Of a DNA stretch of 64,000 bases, positions 15,772-25,031 are shown one piece after another. This stretch comes from Xanthomonas sp. Leaf148 (GTDB lineage Bacteria; Pseudomonadota; Gammaproteobacteria; Xanthomonadales; Xanthomonadaceae), in assembly GCF_001423585.1 (NCBI RefSeq), contig NZ_LMOP01000008.1:1439118-1503117 (forward strand), written 5' to 3'. The position numbers and the translations under genes were made by a program. Each line of letters begins with the position of its first letter. Position 1 is the stretch's first letter. The notes beneath the pieces were generated by a model. That model was not told the origin of the DNA, did no database searches, and was given only the letters and a program-made list of their open reading frames with translations.

Positions 15772-16836
15772 TCAGCGCTTGCTCAGGCTCTGCACCGCTT
15801 CCACCAGCACGCCGACGTGATCCGGATTCATATCCGGCGACATGCCGTGACCGAGGTTGAACACGTGGCCCTCGCGCGAGCCGCCATTGCCTTGGGCGTA
15901 GCTATCCAGGGTCTTGCCGACTTCGCTGCGGATCGCCTCGGGCGAGCCGTACAGCGTGGCCGGGTCCAGGTTGCCTTGCAGGGCGACACGGCCGCCGGCG
16001 CGCTGGGCGGCGTCGGCCAGCGAGATGGTCCAGTCCACACCCACCGCTTCGGCACCGCTGGCGGCCAGGTCGGCCACGTAGGCGCCGTTGCCCTTGCCGA
16101 ACAGCACCAGCGGAGTGCGCTCGGCGCCGTCGCCGCGTTCGAGTTCGCGCGCGATGCGGGTGAGGTAGGGGAGCGAAAATTCGCGGTACATCGCCGGCGA
16201 CAGCACGCCACCCCAGGTGTCGAACACCTGCAGCGCCTGCGCACCGGCCGCACGTTGTGCAGACAGGTACGCAATCACCGCATCGGTCACCGTGCTGAGC
16301 AGGTGGTGCAGCACGTCCGGGGCATTGAAGGCCATCGCCTTGATGCGCGCGTATTCCTTGCTGCCGCCGCCTTCGATCATGTAGCAGGCCAGCGTCCACG
16401 GGCTGCCGGAAAAGCCGATCAGCGGTACCGCGCCATCCAGTTCGCGGCGGATCAGGCGCACCGCGTCCATCACGTAGCGCAGCTCGGTTTCCATGTCCGG
16501 CACACCCAGGCGATGGATGGCGGCGGCATCGCGCACCGGGTGACGGAACTTGGGGCCTTCGCCTTCGACGAAGTACAGCTCCAGGCCCATCGCATCGGGG
16601 ATGGTCAGGATGTCGGAGAACAGGATCGCCGCGTCCAGCGGAAACCGCTGCAGCGGCTGCAAGGTCACTTCGCAGGCGATGTCCGGGTTCTTGGCCATGC
16701 CCAGGAAGCTGCCGGCGCGCGCGCGGGTGGCGCGGTATTCCGGTAAGTAGCGGCCGGCCTGGCGCATCAACCAAACGGGGGTGCGGTCCACGGGCTGACG
16801 GTTGAGGGCGCGCAGCAGGCGATCGTTCTTGAGCAT
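15772..16836 (-). CDS. hemE: Uroporphyrinogen decarboxylase
   Basis: 354 residues, full length. HemE removes four acetate carboxyl groups from uroporphyrinogen III to give coproporphyrinogen III in haem synthesis, in the cytosol. Signatures are [18 protein letters not shown] near the N terminus, the [13 protein letters not shown] segment with the catalytic Asp, [17 protein letters not shown] and [15 protein letters not shown] near the C terminus. The ATG at 16836 gives the family start; the longer open frame to 17019 runs into the WGR gene. The small WGR gene ends 13 bases upstream, so the two are probably cotranscribed. Confidence 0.97.
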   Translation of the reverse strand: MLKNDRLLRALNRQPVDRTPVWLMRQAGRYLPEYRATRARAGSFLGMAKNPDIACEVTLQPLQRFPLDAAILFSDILTIPDAMGLELYFVEGEGPKFRHPVRDAAAIHRLGVPDMETELRYVMDAVRLIRRELDGAVPLIGFSGSPWTLACYMIEGGGSKEYARIKAMAFNAPDVLHHLLSTVTDAVIAYLSAQRAAGAQALQVFDTWGGVLSPAMYREFSLPYLTRIARELERGDGAERTPLVLFGKGNGAYVADLAASGAEAVGVDWTISLADAAQRAGGRVALQGNLDPATLYGSPEAIRSEVGKTLDSYAQGNGGSREGHVFNLGHGMSPDMNPDHVGVLVEAVQSLSKR

Positions 16837-16849
16837 GGGAGATGTGTCC

Positions 16850-17101
16850 TCAGCGCGGCGCGTCGGCGCCGCCGGTGATGAGTTGGAAGCCGCGTTTGAG
16901 TTGGGTATCGCGGGCCTTTTCGAACGCCCGGTCGGCCTCGTCCTGCAGCAGGTACTGGTCGCGTCGCAGTTGCGTGCGCCCACCGATCTGGCCGCTCTCG
17001 CGCAGCAGTTCCCAACCACCGAACAGGTCCGGTTGCAGGGTCAGCTGGACGTAGCGGAGCGGCTCGTTGCCGCCGGAATCGTGTTGCAGGAGGATGCGCA
17101 T
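16850..17101 (-). CDS. Small WGR-domain protein
   Basis: 83 residues. The order of features, an N-terminal strand ([29 protein letters not shown]) then two helices ending [10 protein letters not shown], fits the WGR domain, a fold found alone in small bacterial proteins and fused to PARP-type enzymes, often linked to nucleic-acid binding. The central Trp-Gly-Arg triplet is not intact (GQIGGR). It lies 13 bases upstream of hemE in the same direction. Function unknown; start chosen at the ATG that excludes a low-complexity extension. Confidence 0.75.
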   Translation of the reverse strand: MRILLQHDSGGNEPLRYVQLTLQPDLFGGWELLRESGQIGGRTQLRRDQYLLQDEADRAFEKARDTQLKRGFQLITGGADAPR

Positions 17102-17246
17102 GCGGCCGATTGTAGCCGGGCAGTGCTGAAGGCTGGGGGGCAGTGGGCGCGCCTTGCTGCTCCGCTTGCGAAGGCCCATCGCTGGCAGTGGGGCGGAAAT
17201 GGGCGGATGCCTGGTGGCTGATGCGTTTTGCTGCGGTTGTCTGTGC

Positions 17247-17313
17247 GTAGAAGCACCCCTGGGCGCGCTGAGGTTTTATCGATAAGACCCATCGCGCGCA
17301 GGCACGCTCCTAC
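17247..17313. repeat. 67-bp palindromic repeat, unit 1
   Basis: First of four related palindromic units before the end of aroB. It shares the core CCTGGGCGCG ... TTTTATCGATAAG ... CATCGCGC ... GCTCCTAC. The left arm is degenerate (GTAGAAGCACC). REP-like intergenic sequence. Confidence 0.75.
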
Positions 17314-17371
17314 GAAGGCAGCGGTATCCAAAGGCAGCGGCGTCGTGCTGTAGGTGCGTGGGGCTCTGGTC

Positions 17372-17438
17372 GTAGGAGCGCACCTGGGCGCGACGGGGAT
17401 TTATCGGTGAGGCCCATCGCGCCCAGGGGCGCTCCTAC
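17372..17438. repeat. 67-bp palindromic repeat, unit 2
   Basis: Arms GTAGGAGCGCACCTGGGCGC and GCGCCCAGGGGCGCTCCTAC enclose a short centre with TTTATCGGTGAGGCCCAT. Units 1 and 2 together, with the spacer carrying TAGGTGCGTGGGGCTCTGG, form a block repeated at 17569-17759. Confidence 0.85.
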
Positions 17439-17568
17439 AAGGCAACGGTATCCAAGCGCAGCAGTGGCGCGCTGTCAGATGCGTCGGCGTCGTGGCCGGC
17501 GATGAGTTGCGTGGTTGGAAAAAGCGTCGGGCCGGACGGTGCGCGGTTTATCGGTGCACAAGCGTTTC

Positions 17569-17634
17569 GCAGAAACGCCCTGGGCGCGATAGGGTTTTAT
17601 CGATAAGGCCCATCGCGCGCAGGCACGCTCCTAC
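17569..17634. repeat. 67-bp palindromic repeat, unit 3
   Basis: Close to unit 1 (same TTTTATCGATAAGG centre and GCACGCTCCTAC right end), with a degenerate left arm GCAGAAACGCC. Confidence 0.75.
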
Positions 17635-17692
17635 GAAGGCAGCAGTATCCAAAGGCAGCGGTGTCGCGCTGTAGGTGCGTGGGGCTCTGGTC

Positions 17693-17759
17693 GTAGGAGC
17701 GCACCTGGGCGCGACGGGTATTTATCGGTGAGGCCCATCGCGCCCAGGGGCGCTCCTAC
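17693..17759. repeat. 67-bp palindromic repeat, unit 4
   Basis: Nearly identical to unit 2, differing by a single base in the centre (GGGTATTTATCGG in place of GGGGATTTATCGG). The period between block copies is about 321 bases, so the block was duplicated in tandem. Confidence 0.85.
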
Positions 17760-17870
17760 CAATGCAATGTCTTCGCGCTGTCAGATCAGTGGGCGTCGGG
17801 CCGGCGTCCGACGGCGGTGTTGCGTGGCCGTCTAGCAGTCCGTGCTTGTCTTCGCTGGCAAACGTCGACC

Positions 17871-18078
17871 TCAACCCAGCCAACCCCAGCTTCAATTAGC
17901 CGACACCACCCCAACCAGCCAACGCACCCTCAACCAGTCAACGCAACCTCAACCGGCCAAGGCCACACCAACCAGCCAACGCAACCTCAACCGGCCAACG
18001 CCACCTCAGCCGGCCAACGCCACCCCAACCAGCCAACGCACCCTCAACCAGCCGACGCAACCTCAACCGGCAAGACAA
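17871..18078. repeat. Minisatellite, 19-bp unit, about ten copies, abutting the 3' end of aroB
   Basis: Unit close to CTCAACCGGCCAACGCCAC with substitutions at few positions (variants CCAACCAGCCAACGCAAC and CTCAACCAGTCAACGCAAC). It ends within a few bases of the aroB stop at 18081. A period of 19 disrupts any reading frame, so the long rightward frame crossing it, rich in Asn, Gln, Pro and Thr, is an artefact. Confidence 0.85.
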
Positions 18079-18080
18079 CC

Positions 18081-19193
18081 TCAATCCGCCAGAATCCGCA
18101 GCACCGCCGCCTCGTCCACATCGGGCACCACTTCGGCCTTGCCGATGCCGCGCCACAACACCAGGCGCAGCCGGCCGGCGACATTCTTTTTGTCCAGGCG
18201 CATGCGCCCCAGCAGGGCCTCGGGCGACAGGCCGGGTGGGATCTCGGTGGGCAGGTCGAACTCCTGCAGCAGGGTGCGCAGCGCCTCGGTGTCCTGTGCG
18301 TCGCTCATGCCCAGCGCGGTCGACAGGCGCGCGGCCAGCACCATGCCTACCGCCACCGCTTCGCCATGGTTGAGGTTGTCGTTGCCGGGCGCGCCGTAGC
18401 CTTGCTCGGTTTCGATGGCGTGGCCAAAGGTGTGGCCCAGGTTAAGCAGCGCGCGCTCGCCTTTTTCCAGCGGGTCGCGCGCCACGATCTCGGCCTTGTG
18501 TTCGCAGCTGCGGGCGATGGCCTGTGCCAGCGCTGCCGCATCGCTGTCGAGCAAGGCGCGGCGTTCGGCGTGCAGCCATTGGAAGAACAGCGGGTCGCGG
18601 ATGGCGCCGTACTTGATCACTTCGGCCAGGCCAGCGCGCAGTTCGCGGGCGGGCAGGGTGTGCAGGGTGTCGGTATCGGCGATCACCGCGCGCGGCGGAT
18701 GGAAGGCGCCGACCAGGTTCTTGCCCTGCGGGATATCCACCGCGGTCTTGCCGCCGACCGACGAATCCACCATCGCCAGCAGGCTGGTTGGCAGCTGCAC
18801 GCAGTCCACGCCGCGCATCCAGCAGGCGGCGGCGAAGCCGGCCAGGTCGCCGACCACGCCGCCGCCGAGCGCGAACACGCAGGCATCGCGAGTGGCGCCC
18901 AGTTCGGCCAGCGCGGTGATGGCGGCGCCGAAGTTGTCCAGCGTCTTGGAGGCTTCGCCGGCGGCGATCACCAGCTCGCCCAGTTGCAGGTCCGGGCGCG
19001 CCTGCAGCAGCGCGCTGCGCACGCCGGCCGCGTAGTGCGGGGCTACCTGTGTGTCGCTGAGCAACAGTACATGGCGGCCGCGCACGTGGCTGGCCAGGCG
19101 CGCGCCGTCGGTCAGCAGGCCGGGAGCAATGGTGATGGTGTACGGCTGCGCACCGTCGACATCGACGCTGCGCGAGGAACGGGGAAGTGTCAT
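18081..19193 (-). CDS. aroB: 3-dehydroquinate synthase
   Basis: 370 residues. Converts DAHP to 3-dehydroquinate, the second step of the shikimate pathway, using NAD and a divalent metal in the cytosol. Visible signatures: the NAD-binding [35 protein letters not shown], the metal-site motifs [19 protein letters not shown] and [11 protein letters not shown]. The ATG at 19193 overlaps the aroK stop by four bases (ATGA), so the two are translationally coupled. Just past its stop lies the 19-bp minisatellite. Confidence 0.97.
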   Translation of the reverse strand: MTLPRSSRSVDVDGAQPYTITIAPGLLTDGARLASHVRGRHVLLLSDTQVAPHYAAGVRSALLQARPDLQLGELVIAAGEASKTLDNFGAAITALAELGATRDACVFALGGGVVGDLAGFAAACWMRGVDCVQLPTSLLAMVDSSVGGKTAVDIPQGKNLVGAFHPPRAVIADTDTLHTLPARELRAGLAEVIKYGAIRDPLFFQWLHAERRALLDSDAAALAQAIARSCEHKAEIVARDPLEKGERALLNLGHTFGHAIETEQGYGAPGNDNLNHGEAVAVGMVLAARLSTALGMSDAQDTEALRTLLQEFDLPTEIPPGLSPEALLGRMRLDKKNVAGRLRLVLWRGIGKAEVVPDVDEAAVLRILAD

Positions 19194-19732
19194 GCGGGGG
19201 TACTCGACATGCGCCATTGCGCAGCCAGGCGCAGCACCAGCTGCGCGGTGGCCTCGGCGGGGGAGAAGTGATCGGTTTCCAGAGTGAGGTCGGCGACCTC
19301 CTGATACAGCGGGGTGCGATGTGCGGCCATCGCGTGCAGCACCTGCTCGCGGTCGGCGCGCTGCAGCAGCGGGCGATTGCGGTCGCGCGCCAGCCGGGTG
19401 AGTTGCGCCGGCACGCTCACGTGCAGATAGACCACAAACCCGCGCTCACGAATCCGCGCGCGGTTGAGCGGATCCAGCACCGCGCCACCACCGGTGGAAA
19501 TGAGTTTGTTGTCCTGTTGCAACAGCGCCTGCAAGGTCTCGGTTTCATGCTGCCGAAAGCGCGCTTCGCCATGCTGTTCGAAGATGGCGGGGATGCTGCT
19601 GCCCACGTGTTCGACAATGGCCTGATCCACATCCACAAACTCCAGCCCGAAGCGCTCGGCCAGGCGGCGGCCGATGCAGCTTTTTCCGGCGCCCATCGGG
19701 CCGATCATCACGAGATTGGGTGCGGGGTTCAT
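19190..19732 (-). CDS. aroK: Shikimate kinase
   Basis: 180 residues. Phosphorylates shikimate with ATP, fifth step of the shikimate pathway. Walker A GPMGAGKS at 11-18, the [13 protein letters not shown] segment with shikimate-binding Asp, FRQHETETL, the STGGGAV loop and the lid RNRPLL are all present. It is the first gene of the leftward aroK-aroB pair and is divergent from pdxH, with about 200 bases between starts holding both promoters. Confidence 0.97.
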   Translation of the reverse strand: MNPAPNLVMIGPMGAGKSCIGRRLAERFGLEFVDVDQAIVEHVGSSIPAIFEQHGEARFRQHETETLQALLQQDNKLISTGGGAVLDPLNRARIRERGFVVYLHVSVPAQLTRLARDRNRPLLQRADREQVLHAMAAHRTPLYQEVADLTLETDHFSPAEATAQLVLRLAAQWRMSSTPA

Positions 19733-19936
19733 GCGCACGGATCGTAGCATTCCGCACGCGCGGACCGGGCCGCCCAACGTGCGCCGATACCAGTGCGGCC
19801 CGCGCACGGCCGGTGCCTGCCGCAGCAACCGCGCGCCGATGGCAATGCCAACTGCGCAGGCGGCGACAGCCAGCCCATGCGACAAGCGCGTGCGATGCGC
19901 CCACAATGGGCACTTCTCCTGCTGCCACCTACCGTC

Positions 19937-20536
19937 ATGCCCGATCTGTACGCAGAAGCGCTTGCCACCTTTACCGCGCTGTATGCCGAGGCGCAAAACA
20001 GCGCCGAGCTGGAAGCCAGCGCAATGACCGTGGCCACCGCCAACGTGGATGGGCGGCCGAGCGCGCGCACCGTGCTGCTCAAGGCCTTCGACACGCGCGG
20101 ATTCGTGTTCTACACGCATCTGGACAGCGCAAAAGGCCGCGATTTGCAGACCCATCCGCAGGCGGCGCTGCTGTTCTTGTGGCGAAGCTTGCGCGAGGCC
20201 GGCATCCAGGTGCGTATCGAAGGCGGCGTGCAGCTGGTGAGCGCGGACGAATCGGACGCGTATTTCGCCTCGCGCCCGCGCATGAGCCAGATCGGCGCGT
20301 GGGCTTCGTTGCAATCGCAGACGCTGGGCTCGCGCGAGGAGTTCGATGCGGCGATCGCCAAGGTCGAGGCCACCTTCGAAGGCCGTGAGGTGCCACGTCC
20401 GGACGGCTGGGGCGGCTTCCGGGTGGTGCCGCAGGCGTTCGAGTTCTGGTACGGCGCCAAGTTCCGCCTGCACGAGCGCTGGCGCTATGAGGCCGATGCG
20501 GCCAGCCGGTGGACCAAGCGGATGCTGTACCCGTAA
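19937..20536 (+). CDS. pdxH: Pyridoxamine 5'-phosphate oxidase
   Basis: 199 residues. FMN enzyme that oxidises PNP or PMP to pyridoxal 5'-phosphate in vitamin B6 synthesis and salvage. Signatures are [24 protein letters not shown] (FMN site), [13 protein letters not shown], the [16 protein letters not shown] block and the C-terminal [17 protein letters not shown]. The ATG at 19937 gives the normal length; the open frame extends upstream into the aroK promoter region without family similarity. Confidence 0.95.
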   Translation: MPDLYAEALATFTALYAEAQNSAELEASAMTVATANVDGRPSARTVLLKAFDTRGFVFYTHLDSAKGRDLQTHPQAALLFLWRSLREAGIQVRIEGGVQLVSADESDAYFASRPRMSQIGAWASLQSQTLGSREEFDAAIAKVEATFEGREVPRPDGWGGFRVVPQAFEFWYGAKFRLHERWRYEADAASRWTKRMLYP

Positions 20537-20871
20537 GTGCGGCCATCTGCGGCGCGCTCGCGGGCGAGCCGCTGGCGCACGGTGCGGCATTGGCGCTGCG
20601 ACGCCTGCCAAAGAGTGGGTGTATCCGGTCGGTGCCACGCACCGCTGCCTTGGCATGCAGGCGCGTGACGCCCGGCGCCCGGCCTCTGTCGCCCTGTCCG
20701 GACGCCTCGCTGCCCTGGGCAGACCGGGACCCGGCCGTGCTGCGCATCCGCCAAAGCCGCGGCACTGGATGCGGCATAACCGGTGCCAAACGGCACGTTC
20801 TGCCGGTCGCGAACAGTCTGTAGTATGTCCGCCCATCGCTTGACCATCGTTTCCAAAGGACAGGACATCGT
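20537..20871. other. Intergenic region upstream of the yjf operon
   Basis: 335 bases with no supportable gene. It should hold the promoter of the yjf-type operon. I see no clear -35/-10 pair; AAAGGACAGGAC just before the first ATG supplies the ribosome site. Confidence 0.5.
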
Positions 20872-21288
20872 ATGACGCAGTACACCACTGTCGAATTGCA
20901 CGGCCTGCTGGCCGAGCGCTACCGCGACCAGCCGATCGAGGTCGAGTTGATCGACGGGCTGGAACCGGCCATCAACCTCATCCTGGCCGACCACGGCGAC
21001 ATGCAGATCCAGGTTGCCGCCTCCGGCTCGCAGGTGTTCGTTTCCACGCTGCTGGCCAACGCCGACCAGGTCAGCGACCGCGCAGCCTTCAACGACGCCT
21101 GCCTGCGGCTCAATCCGCTCAATCCCTTGTCCAACCTGGGCCTGGTCCAGGTCGATGGCAAGGATGCATATGTGGTCTTCGGCGAGCTGTCGGCGTCGTC
21201 CACGCTCGACCAGATCGACGAGGAAATCCAGACCCTGGCGGCCAATACGCTGGATGCCGCCGAATCTCTCAAGCCGTTCTTTTCCTAA
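20872..21288 (+). CDS. yjfI: YjfI-like DUF2170 protein
   Basis: 138 residues, DUF2170 family, as encoded by the first gene of the E. coli yjfIJKLMC cluster. Small acidic cytoplasmic protein with strands [24 protein letters not shown] and a [11 protein letters not shown] segment; no catalytic motif visible. First gene of a seven-gene rightward operon, 12 bases ahead of the PspA-like gene. Molecular role is unknown; the constant pairing with a PspA-family protein suggests it acts with it. Confidence 0.85.
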   Translation: MTQYTTVELHGLLAERYRDQPIEVELIDGLEPAINLILADHGDMQIQVAASGSQVFVSTLLANADQVSDRAAFNDACLRLNPLNPLSNLGLVQVDGKDAYVVFGELSASSTLDQIDEEIQTLAANTLDAAESLKPFFS

Positions 21289-21300
21289 AGGCGTGTTGTC

Positions 21301-22074
21301 ATGAGTATTTTTTCCAAACTGATCACGCTGCTGCGTGGCACCGCACATGAAACCGGCCAGAAAGCGGTCGACGCCAATGCATTGCGCATCCTGGACCAGG
21401 AAATGCGCGATGCCGGCGCCCAGCTCACGCGCTCGCGCGAAGAGCTGACCAAACTGATGGCGCAGAGCAAGTTGGCGCAGCAGAAGATCGACGCGCGTGG
21501 CGGCAAGATGGCCGAGTACACGCGTTACATCGAAGGCGCGCTGGCCAAGAACGACGAAGCGCTGGCGCATGACGTGGCGGTCAAACTGGCCGCGCTGGAA
21601 AGCGAAGACGCCGGCGACAAGGCGTCCAAGACGTCGCTGGACCAATCGGTGGTGATGCTCAAGGCCACCATCCAGAAGACCGAAAACCAGCTGCGCGGCA
21701 TGCGCCAGCAGATCGACACCGTCAAGGCCACCGATGCAGTGCAGAAGGCGCAGGCCGCCATCGCTGCGCGGCACTCTGGTGCCAGCAGCAAGATGGGCTC
21801 GGCACTGGAATCGCTTGAACGCATCAAGGCGCGCCAGGCCGAAACCTCCGCACGCATCGAATCGGCCGAAGAGCTCGAATCGTCCACTGGCGATGGCGAT
21901 CTGAATCGGCGTCTGGCTGCGGCTGGCCTGATGGAAGGCGAATCCAATGCAGCCGCGGTGCTGGCACGCTTCAAGAAGCCGGCCGCCCAGCTCGGCCACG
22001 ACACCGCCAGCGGGACCGCGCCGTTGATCGGCCAGGTGCGCGACGTGCAGCAGGTTCCCCGCAGCGACAGCTGA
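21301..22074 (+). CDS. yjfJ: PspA/IM30-family protein (YjfJ-like)
   Basis: 257 residues, almost wholly helical and highly charged, with long heptad-like coiled coils (for example QEMRDAGAQLTRSREELTKL and LKATIQKTENQLRGMRQQ). PspA-family proteins are bacterial relatives of ESCRT-III that polymerise on the inner membrane and protect it. The N terminus (MSIFSKLITLLRG) is the expected membrane-binding amphipathic helix. It sits between yjfI and the channel gene; after its stop comes one copy of the dispersed inverted-repeat element. Confidence 0.9.
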   Translation: MSIFSKLITLLRGTAHETGQKAVDANALRILDQEMRDAGAQLTRSREELTKLMAQSKLAQQKIDARGGKMAEYTRYIEGALAKNDEALAHDVAVKLAALESEDAGDKASKTSLDQSVVMLKATIQKTENQLRGMRQQIDTVKATDAVQKAQAAIAARHSGASSKMGSALESLERIKARQAETSARIESAEELESSTGDGDLNRRLAAAGLMEGESNAAAVLARFKKPAAQLGHDTASGTAPLIGQVRDVQQVPRSDS

Positions 22075-22079
22075 CTTAC

Positions 22080-22224
22080 GAACAGCTAACAAAACGACTG
22101 TGCTCACCGCCAGGTGGGCGCGGCCGGTGCTCGGAATCGGCATGTACCACGCGTACACTCCGGTTTCTGCGCGCCGTCCACACCCACTTGACGACTGCTC
22201 GCTACGTTTTGTTAGTCGCTCTTA
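22080..22224 (+). repeat. Dispersed inverted-repeat element, copy 1 (inside the yjf operon)
   Basis: Ends AGCTAACAAAAC (left) and GTTTTGTTAGTCGCTCT (right) are inverted repeats of each other; the interior carries GCGCGGCCGGTGCTCGG, ATGTACCACGCGTACACT and GACGACTGCTCGCTACG, all shared with the other copies. It fills the gap between the PspA-like gene and the channel gene. Confidence 0.85.
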
Positions 22225-22248
22225 CAGCGGCACGGCACAGGACGCGCC

Positions 22249-23331
22249 ATGATCATCGTTGGAAAGCTGTTCCGGGTCTTGCGGCGCCATGTGCGCCGCG
22301 TCAGTTGGGGCATGGTGGCGCTGGCGTTGCTGGCTCACATGGGCCTGAGCTGGGCGTTGCTGTGGCTGGCTGGCGAGCACAAGCTGGTCGGTCTGGATGC
22401 GTTTCCGTATTACTACATGACCACCGCCACCACCATCGGCTATGGCGACCTGTCGCCGGGCTCGGTGGCCGGGCGCTATATCGCCGCGTTCGTGTTGATG
22501 CCGGGCGCGGTGGCGTTGTTCGCCACGGTGCTGGCCAAGACCAGCGGCGTCCTCATCACGTTTTGGAGGCGTCATTCCATGGGCAAGATGGCCTACGCCG
22601 ATTTGAGCGGGCACACCATTCTGATCGGCTGGCAGGGCGCGGCCTCGGCACGCTTGCTGGAGCTGCTGCTGTCGGACACCGCCACCGACGACGAAGGCGT
22701 GGTGCTGATCGCCGAAGGGGTCGCTGAAAACCCGATGCCCGACCATATGCGCTTTGTCGCCGCCGAGTCGTACACGCATACCGAGGTGTACCTGCGCGCC
22801 GGCATCGCGGGCGCGGCGCGGGTGATCGTCAACCCGCCGTCCGACGACCAGACCCTGGCGGCGGTGTTCGCGTTGATGGCGCATGCGCCGCGCGCGCATG
22901 TGGTGGCGCACTTCGACTCGGCCAGCGCCGCGCGGCTGGTCAACCACCATTACCCGGCCATCGAGTGCACGCGCCCGATGACCGCTGAAATCCTGGCCCG
23001 CGCCGCGCAGGACCCGGGCAGTGCCGCCATCACCGCCGAGTTGTTGTCGGTGGACGATGGCCCCACCCAGTTCAGTCTTGCCGTGCCTGCGGAGGTGGAT
23101 GCACTGGATTACAGCCGGCTGGCCGCCGATTTCAGCCAGCGCGGCGCTTTGCTGCTAGGGCTGCGTGCGCCCGATGGCGCATTGCGCTTGAACCCGCCAG
23201 CACGCACCGCTGTGGCCGGCGGTGCCATGCTGTATTACCTGGCCGAACAGCGCGTGCCTGCCCAGGCGATTGCCTGGCAGGCGCTGCGCGCTTCCGCCGA
23301 CCCCATTCCTGCATCGCCACAAGGTGTCTGA
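22249..23331 (+). CDS. Two-TM ion channel with degenerate RCK/TrkA-N domain
   Basis: 360 residues. Two membrane segments (about 20-41 and 76-98) flank a pore with the potassium-selectivity filter TIGYGD (62-67, in TTATTIGYGDLSPGS). The cytoplasmic part (from about 115) follows the RCK fold, with HTILIGWQGAASARLLELLL in place of the usual glycine-rich NAD loop, so nucleotide binding may be altered. It probably forms a tetrameric K+ channel in the inner membrane. It lies within the yjf operon, where E. coli has no such gene, directly after the dispersed repeat and three bases before yjfK. Confidence 0.88.
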   Translation: MIIVGKLFRVLRRHVRRVSWGMVALALLAHMGLSWALLWLAGEHKLVGLDAFPYYYMTTATTIGYGDLSPGSVAGRYIAAFVLMPGAVALFATVLAKTSGVLITFWRRHSMGKMAYADLSGHTILIGWQGAASARLLELLLSDTATDDEGVVLIAEGVAENPMPDHMRFVAAESYTHTEVYLRAGIAGAARVIVNPPSDDQTLAAVFALMAHAPRAHVVAHFDSASAARLVNHHYPAIECTRPMTAEILARAAQDPGSAAITAELLSVDDGPTQFSLAVPAEVDALDYSRLAADFSQRGALLLGLRAPDGALRLNPPARTAVAGGAMLYYLAEQRVPAQAIAWQALRASADPIPASPQGV

Positions 23332-23333
23332 CG

Positions 23334-24005
23334 ATGAGTTTTTTCAGCAAGTTGTTCGGCCAACCGCAACCGCCACCGTTGCCCAGCTCCGGCACCGGCG
23401 CCATCGGCCACGCATTGCCGCTGGGGCTGCGCGTGGGGGGGCAGGTGGCTATCGATACCACGCTGTACCGCATGGCGCCGGATGCCATGACCGCCGAGTT
23501 GCCGGGCGGCAATCAGGGCATTCCGTGCTATGGCCACGTCAATCTGGGCGATGGTTATTCGCTGCACCGGTTCTATCTGGACGACGATGCGTTTTTGCAG
23601 GTCACCACCGTGGGCGGCGATCTGGAAGCGATGAAGGCGTTCGTGTATTGCGAGACGGTGAACCCGCCGAGCAAGCAGGCGTTTCAGGAGTTCGTGATGC
23701 AGCACCCGCACCTGGGCGCGGCGCAGATCGAGTACGCCGGCAAGCGCTGGGAGCGCGCCACCCAATCCACCGACGACAGTGCACGCATTCCGCCGATCGC
23801 CTACGACGAGGTGCTGTACCGCTATCAGCCGCCGCGCCGCGATGGCGACCTGACCCATTACGCCATGCTCTACAGCCGCGATGTGCCCGAGCTGCAGCGC
23901 GAAGAATTTTTGCTGGTGACTGGCGAGGATTCCGGCCCCAACGAATTTTGCGTGACCTACGCGGTCGGTATCGACGTCACCGTCGCCGATCTGGACATCA
24001 CCTGA
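23334..24005 (+). CDS. yjfK: YjfK-like DUF2491 protein
   Basis: 223 residues, DUF2491 family. Cytoplasmic, beta-rich, with a short N-terminal hydrophobic stretch (MSFFSKLFGQPQ) that resembles the start of the PspA-like protein and may touch the membrane. Conserved-looking segments include LPLGLRVGGQVAIDTTLY and NEFCVTYAVGIDVTVADLDIT. Biochemical function is not known. Its ATG begins three bases after the channel stop. Confidence 0.85.
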   Translation: MSFFSKLFGQPQPPPLPSSGTGAIGHALPLGLRVGGQVAIDTTLYRMAPDAMTAELPGGNQGIPCYGHVNLGDGYSLHRFYLDDDAFLQVTTVGGDLEAMKAFVYCETVNPPSKQAFQEFVMQHPHLGAAQIEYAGKRWERATQSTDDSARIPPIAYDEVLYRYQPPRRDGDLTHYAMLYSRDVPELQREEFLLVTGEDSGPNEFCVTYAVGIDVTVADLDIT

Positions 24006-24039
24006 GCACGCGCTCGCCCTTCACTCAACCGGTCCTGTC

Positions 24040-24444
24040 ATGAATCCGATCAATCTGCAGAGTTTTCTCGCGTTTCTTTCCTACTTCGGTACTGGCCTGG
24101 GCGTGTTGATCGTCGCGGTGGTGCTGGTGACCCTGGTCACCCCGCACAAGGATTTCACCTTGCTGCGGCAAGGCAATGTGGCCGCCGCCAGCGCGCTGGC
24201 CGGCAACCTGATCGGGGTGGCGCTGCCGCTGCATTCGGCCATTACCCATTCTGTGAGTCTGATCGATGCCTTGATCTGGGGCGTGGTCGCCTGCGGTATC
24301 CAGGTGGTGGCGTATCTGCTGGCCAACCTGGTGGCCGGACGCATCTCGCGGCAGATCACCGACAACGTCGCCGCCGCCGGTATTTTTTCTGCCGGCGTGT
24401 CGATCGCGGTTGGCCTGATCAACGCCGCGGCGATCACGCCGTAA
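24040..24444 (+). CDS. yjfL: YjfL-like DUF350 membrane protein
   Basis: 134 residues with four predicted membrane segments, DUF350 family (YjfL). Segments run at about 8-34, 48-70, 78-100 and 110-132; the GNVAAASALAGNLIGVALPL and AAAGIFSAGVSIAVGLINAAAIT stretches are typical. Inner membrane. Members are found beside ATP-grasp enzymes and PspA-like proteins, so a membrane anchor or pore for that complex is plausible but unproven. Confidence 0.88.
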   Translation: MNPINLQSFLAFLSYFGTGLGVLIVAVVLVTLVTPHKDFTLLRQGNVAAASALAGNLIGVALPLHSAITHSVSLIDALIWGVVACGIQVVAYLLANLVAGRISRQITDNVAAAGIFSAGVSIAVGLINAAAITP

Positions 24445-24457
24445 CGGAGCCTGCGCC

Positions 24458-25030
24458 ATGAAGCGATCACGCAATCTCAAGCTCACCCTGATGGCGGCAT
24501 TGCCAGCCGCGCTGGTCACCGGCTGCGGCTCGGAGCCGGAAACCGGCGTGGTGCTGCAGTCGGCCTCCGACTGCTACAAGGTCAAGCAGGAACAGAACGA
24601 CATCCAGCAATGCCTCAAGGCCTACGACGAGGCGGTGGCCAAGCACCAGCAGGCCGCGCCGCGTTTCAACACGCGCTACGAGTGCGACGAACAGTTCGGT
24701 AGCTGCACCGCGGTGCAGAATCAGGGCCAGCAGAGCTGGATTCCGCCGATGGGCGGTTTTTTGCTGGGTTACGCGCTGGGCAACATGACCGGCGGTGGCG
24801 GCTATCGCTACGGCGGCTCGATTCCGTTGTATCGCGATTACCGCAGCGGCGGCTATTACAAGCCCAATGGCGATCTGGCCAGCAATCGCATCGGCAGCGT
24901 GCGCGGACGTAGTGGCGCGATCGATATGCCCACGCGCGCGATCACAGTGTCGCGCTCGGGCTTCGGTTCCAGTGCGGCGGCACGCAGCTCGTTCGGCAGT
25001 GGCGGACGCAGTTCCGGGTTCGGCGGCTGA
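24458..25030 (+). CDS. yjfM: YjfM-like DUF1190 lipoprotein
   Basis: 190 residues. N-terminal KRSRNLKLTLMAALPAALVTGC gives a lipoprotein signal with lipidation at the Cys of LVTGC. The mature part has a conserved-looking Cys-containing region (SASDCYKVKQEQNDIQQCLKAYDEA, RYECDEQFGSC) followed by a Gly/Ser/Arg-rich tail ending RSSGFGG. DUF1190 family. Periplasmic side, probably anchored in a membrane. The next gene starts two bases after its stop. Confidence 0.87.
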   Translation: MKRSRNLKLTLMAALPAALVTGCGSEPETGVVLQSASDCYKVKQEQNDIQQCLKAYDEAVAKHQQAAPRFNTRYECDEQFGSCTAVQNQGQQSWIPPMGGFLLGYALGNMTGGGGYRYGGSIPLYRDYRSGGYYKPNGDLASNRIGSVRGRSGAIDMPTRAITVSRSGFGSSAAARSSFGSGGRSSGFGG

Positions 25031-25031
25031 C

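Noticed and set aside
17871-18078. CRISPR array
   Set aside because: Units are contiguous 19-bp repeats without spacers; no cas genes nearby.
17817-19271. 484-residue rightward frame across the minisatellite and aroB
   Set aside because: It is antisense to aroB and its Gln/Pro/Asn-rich part is encoded by the 19-bp repeat.
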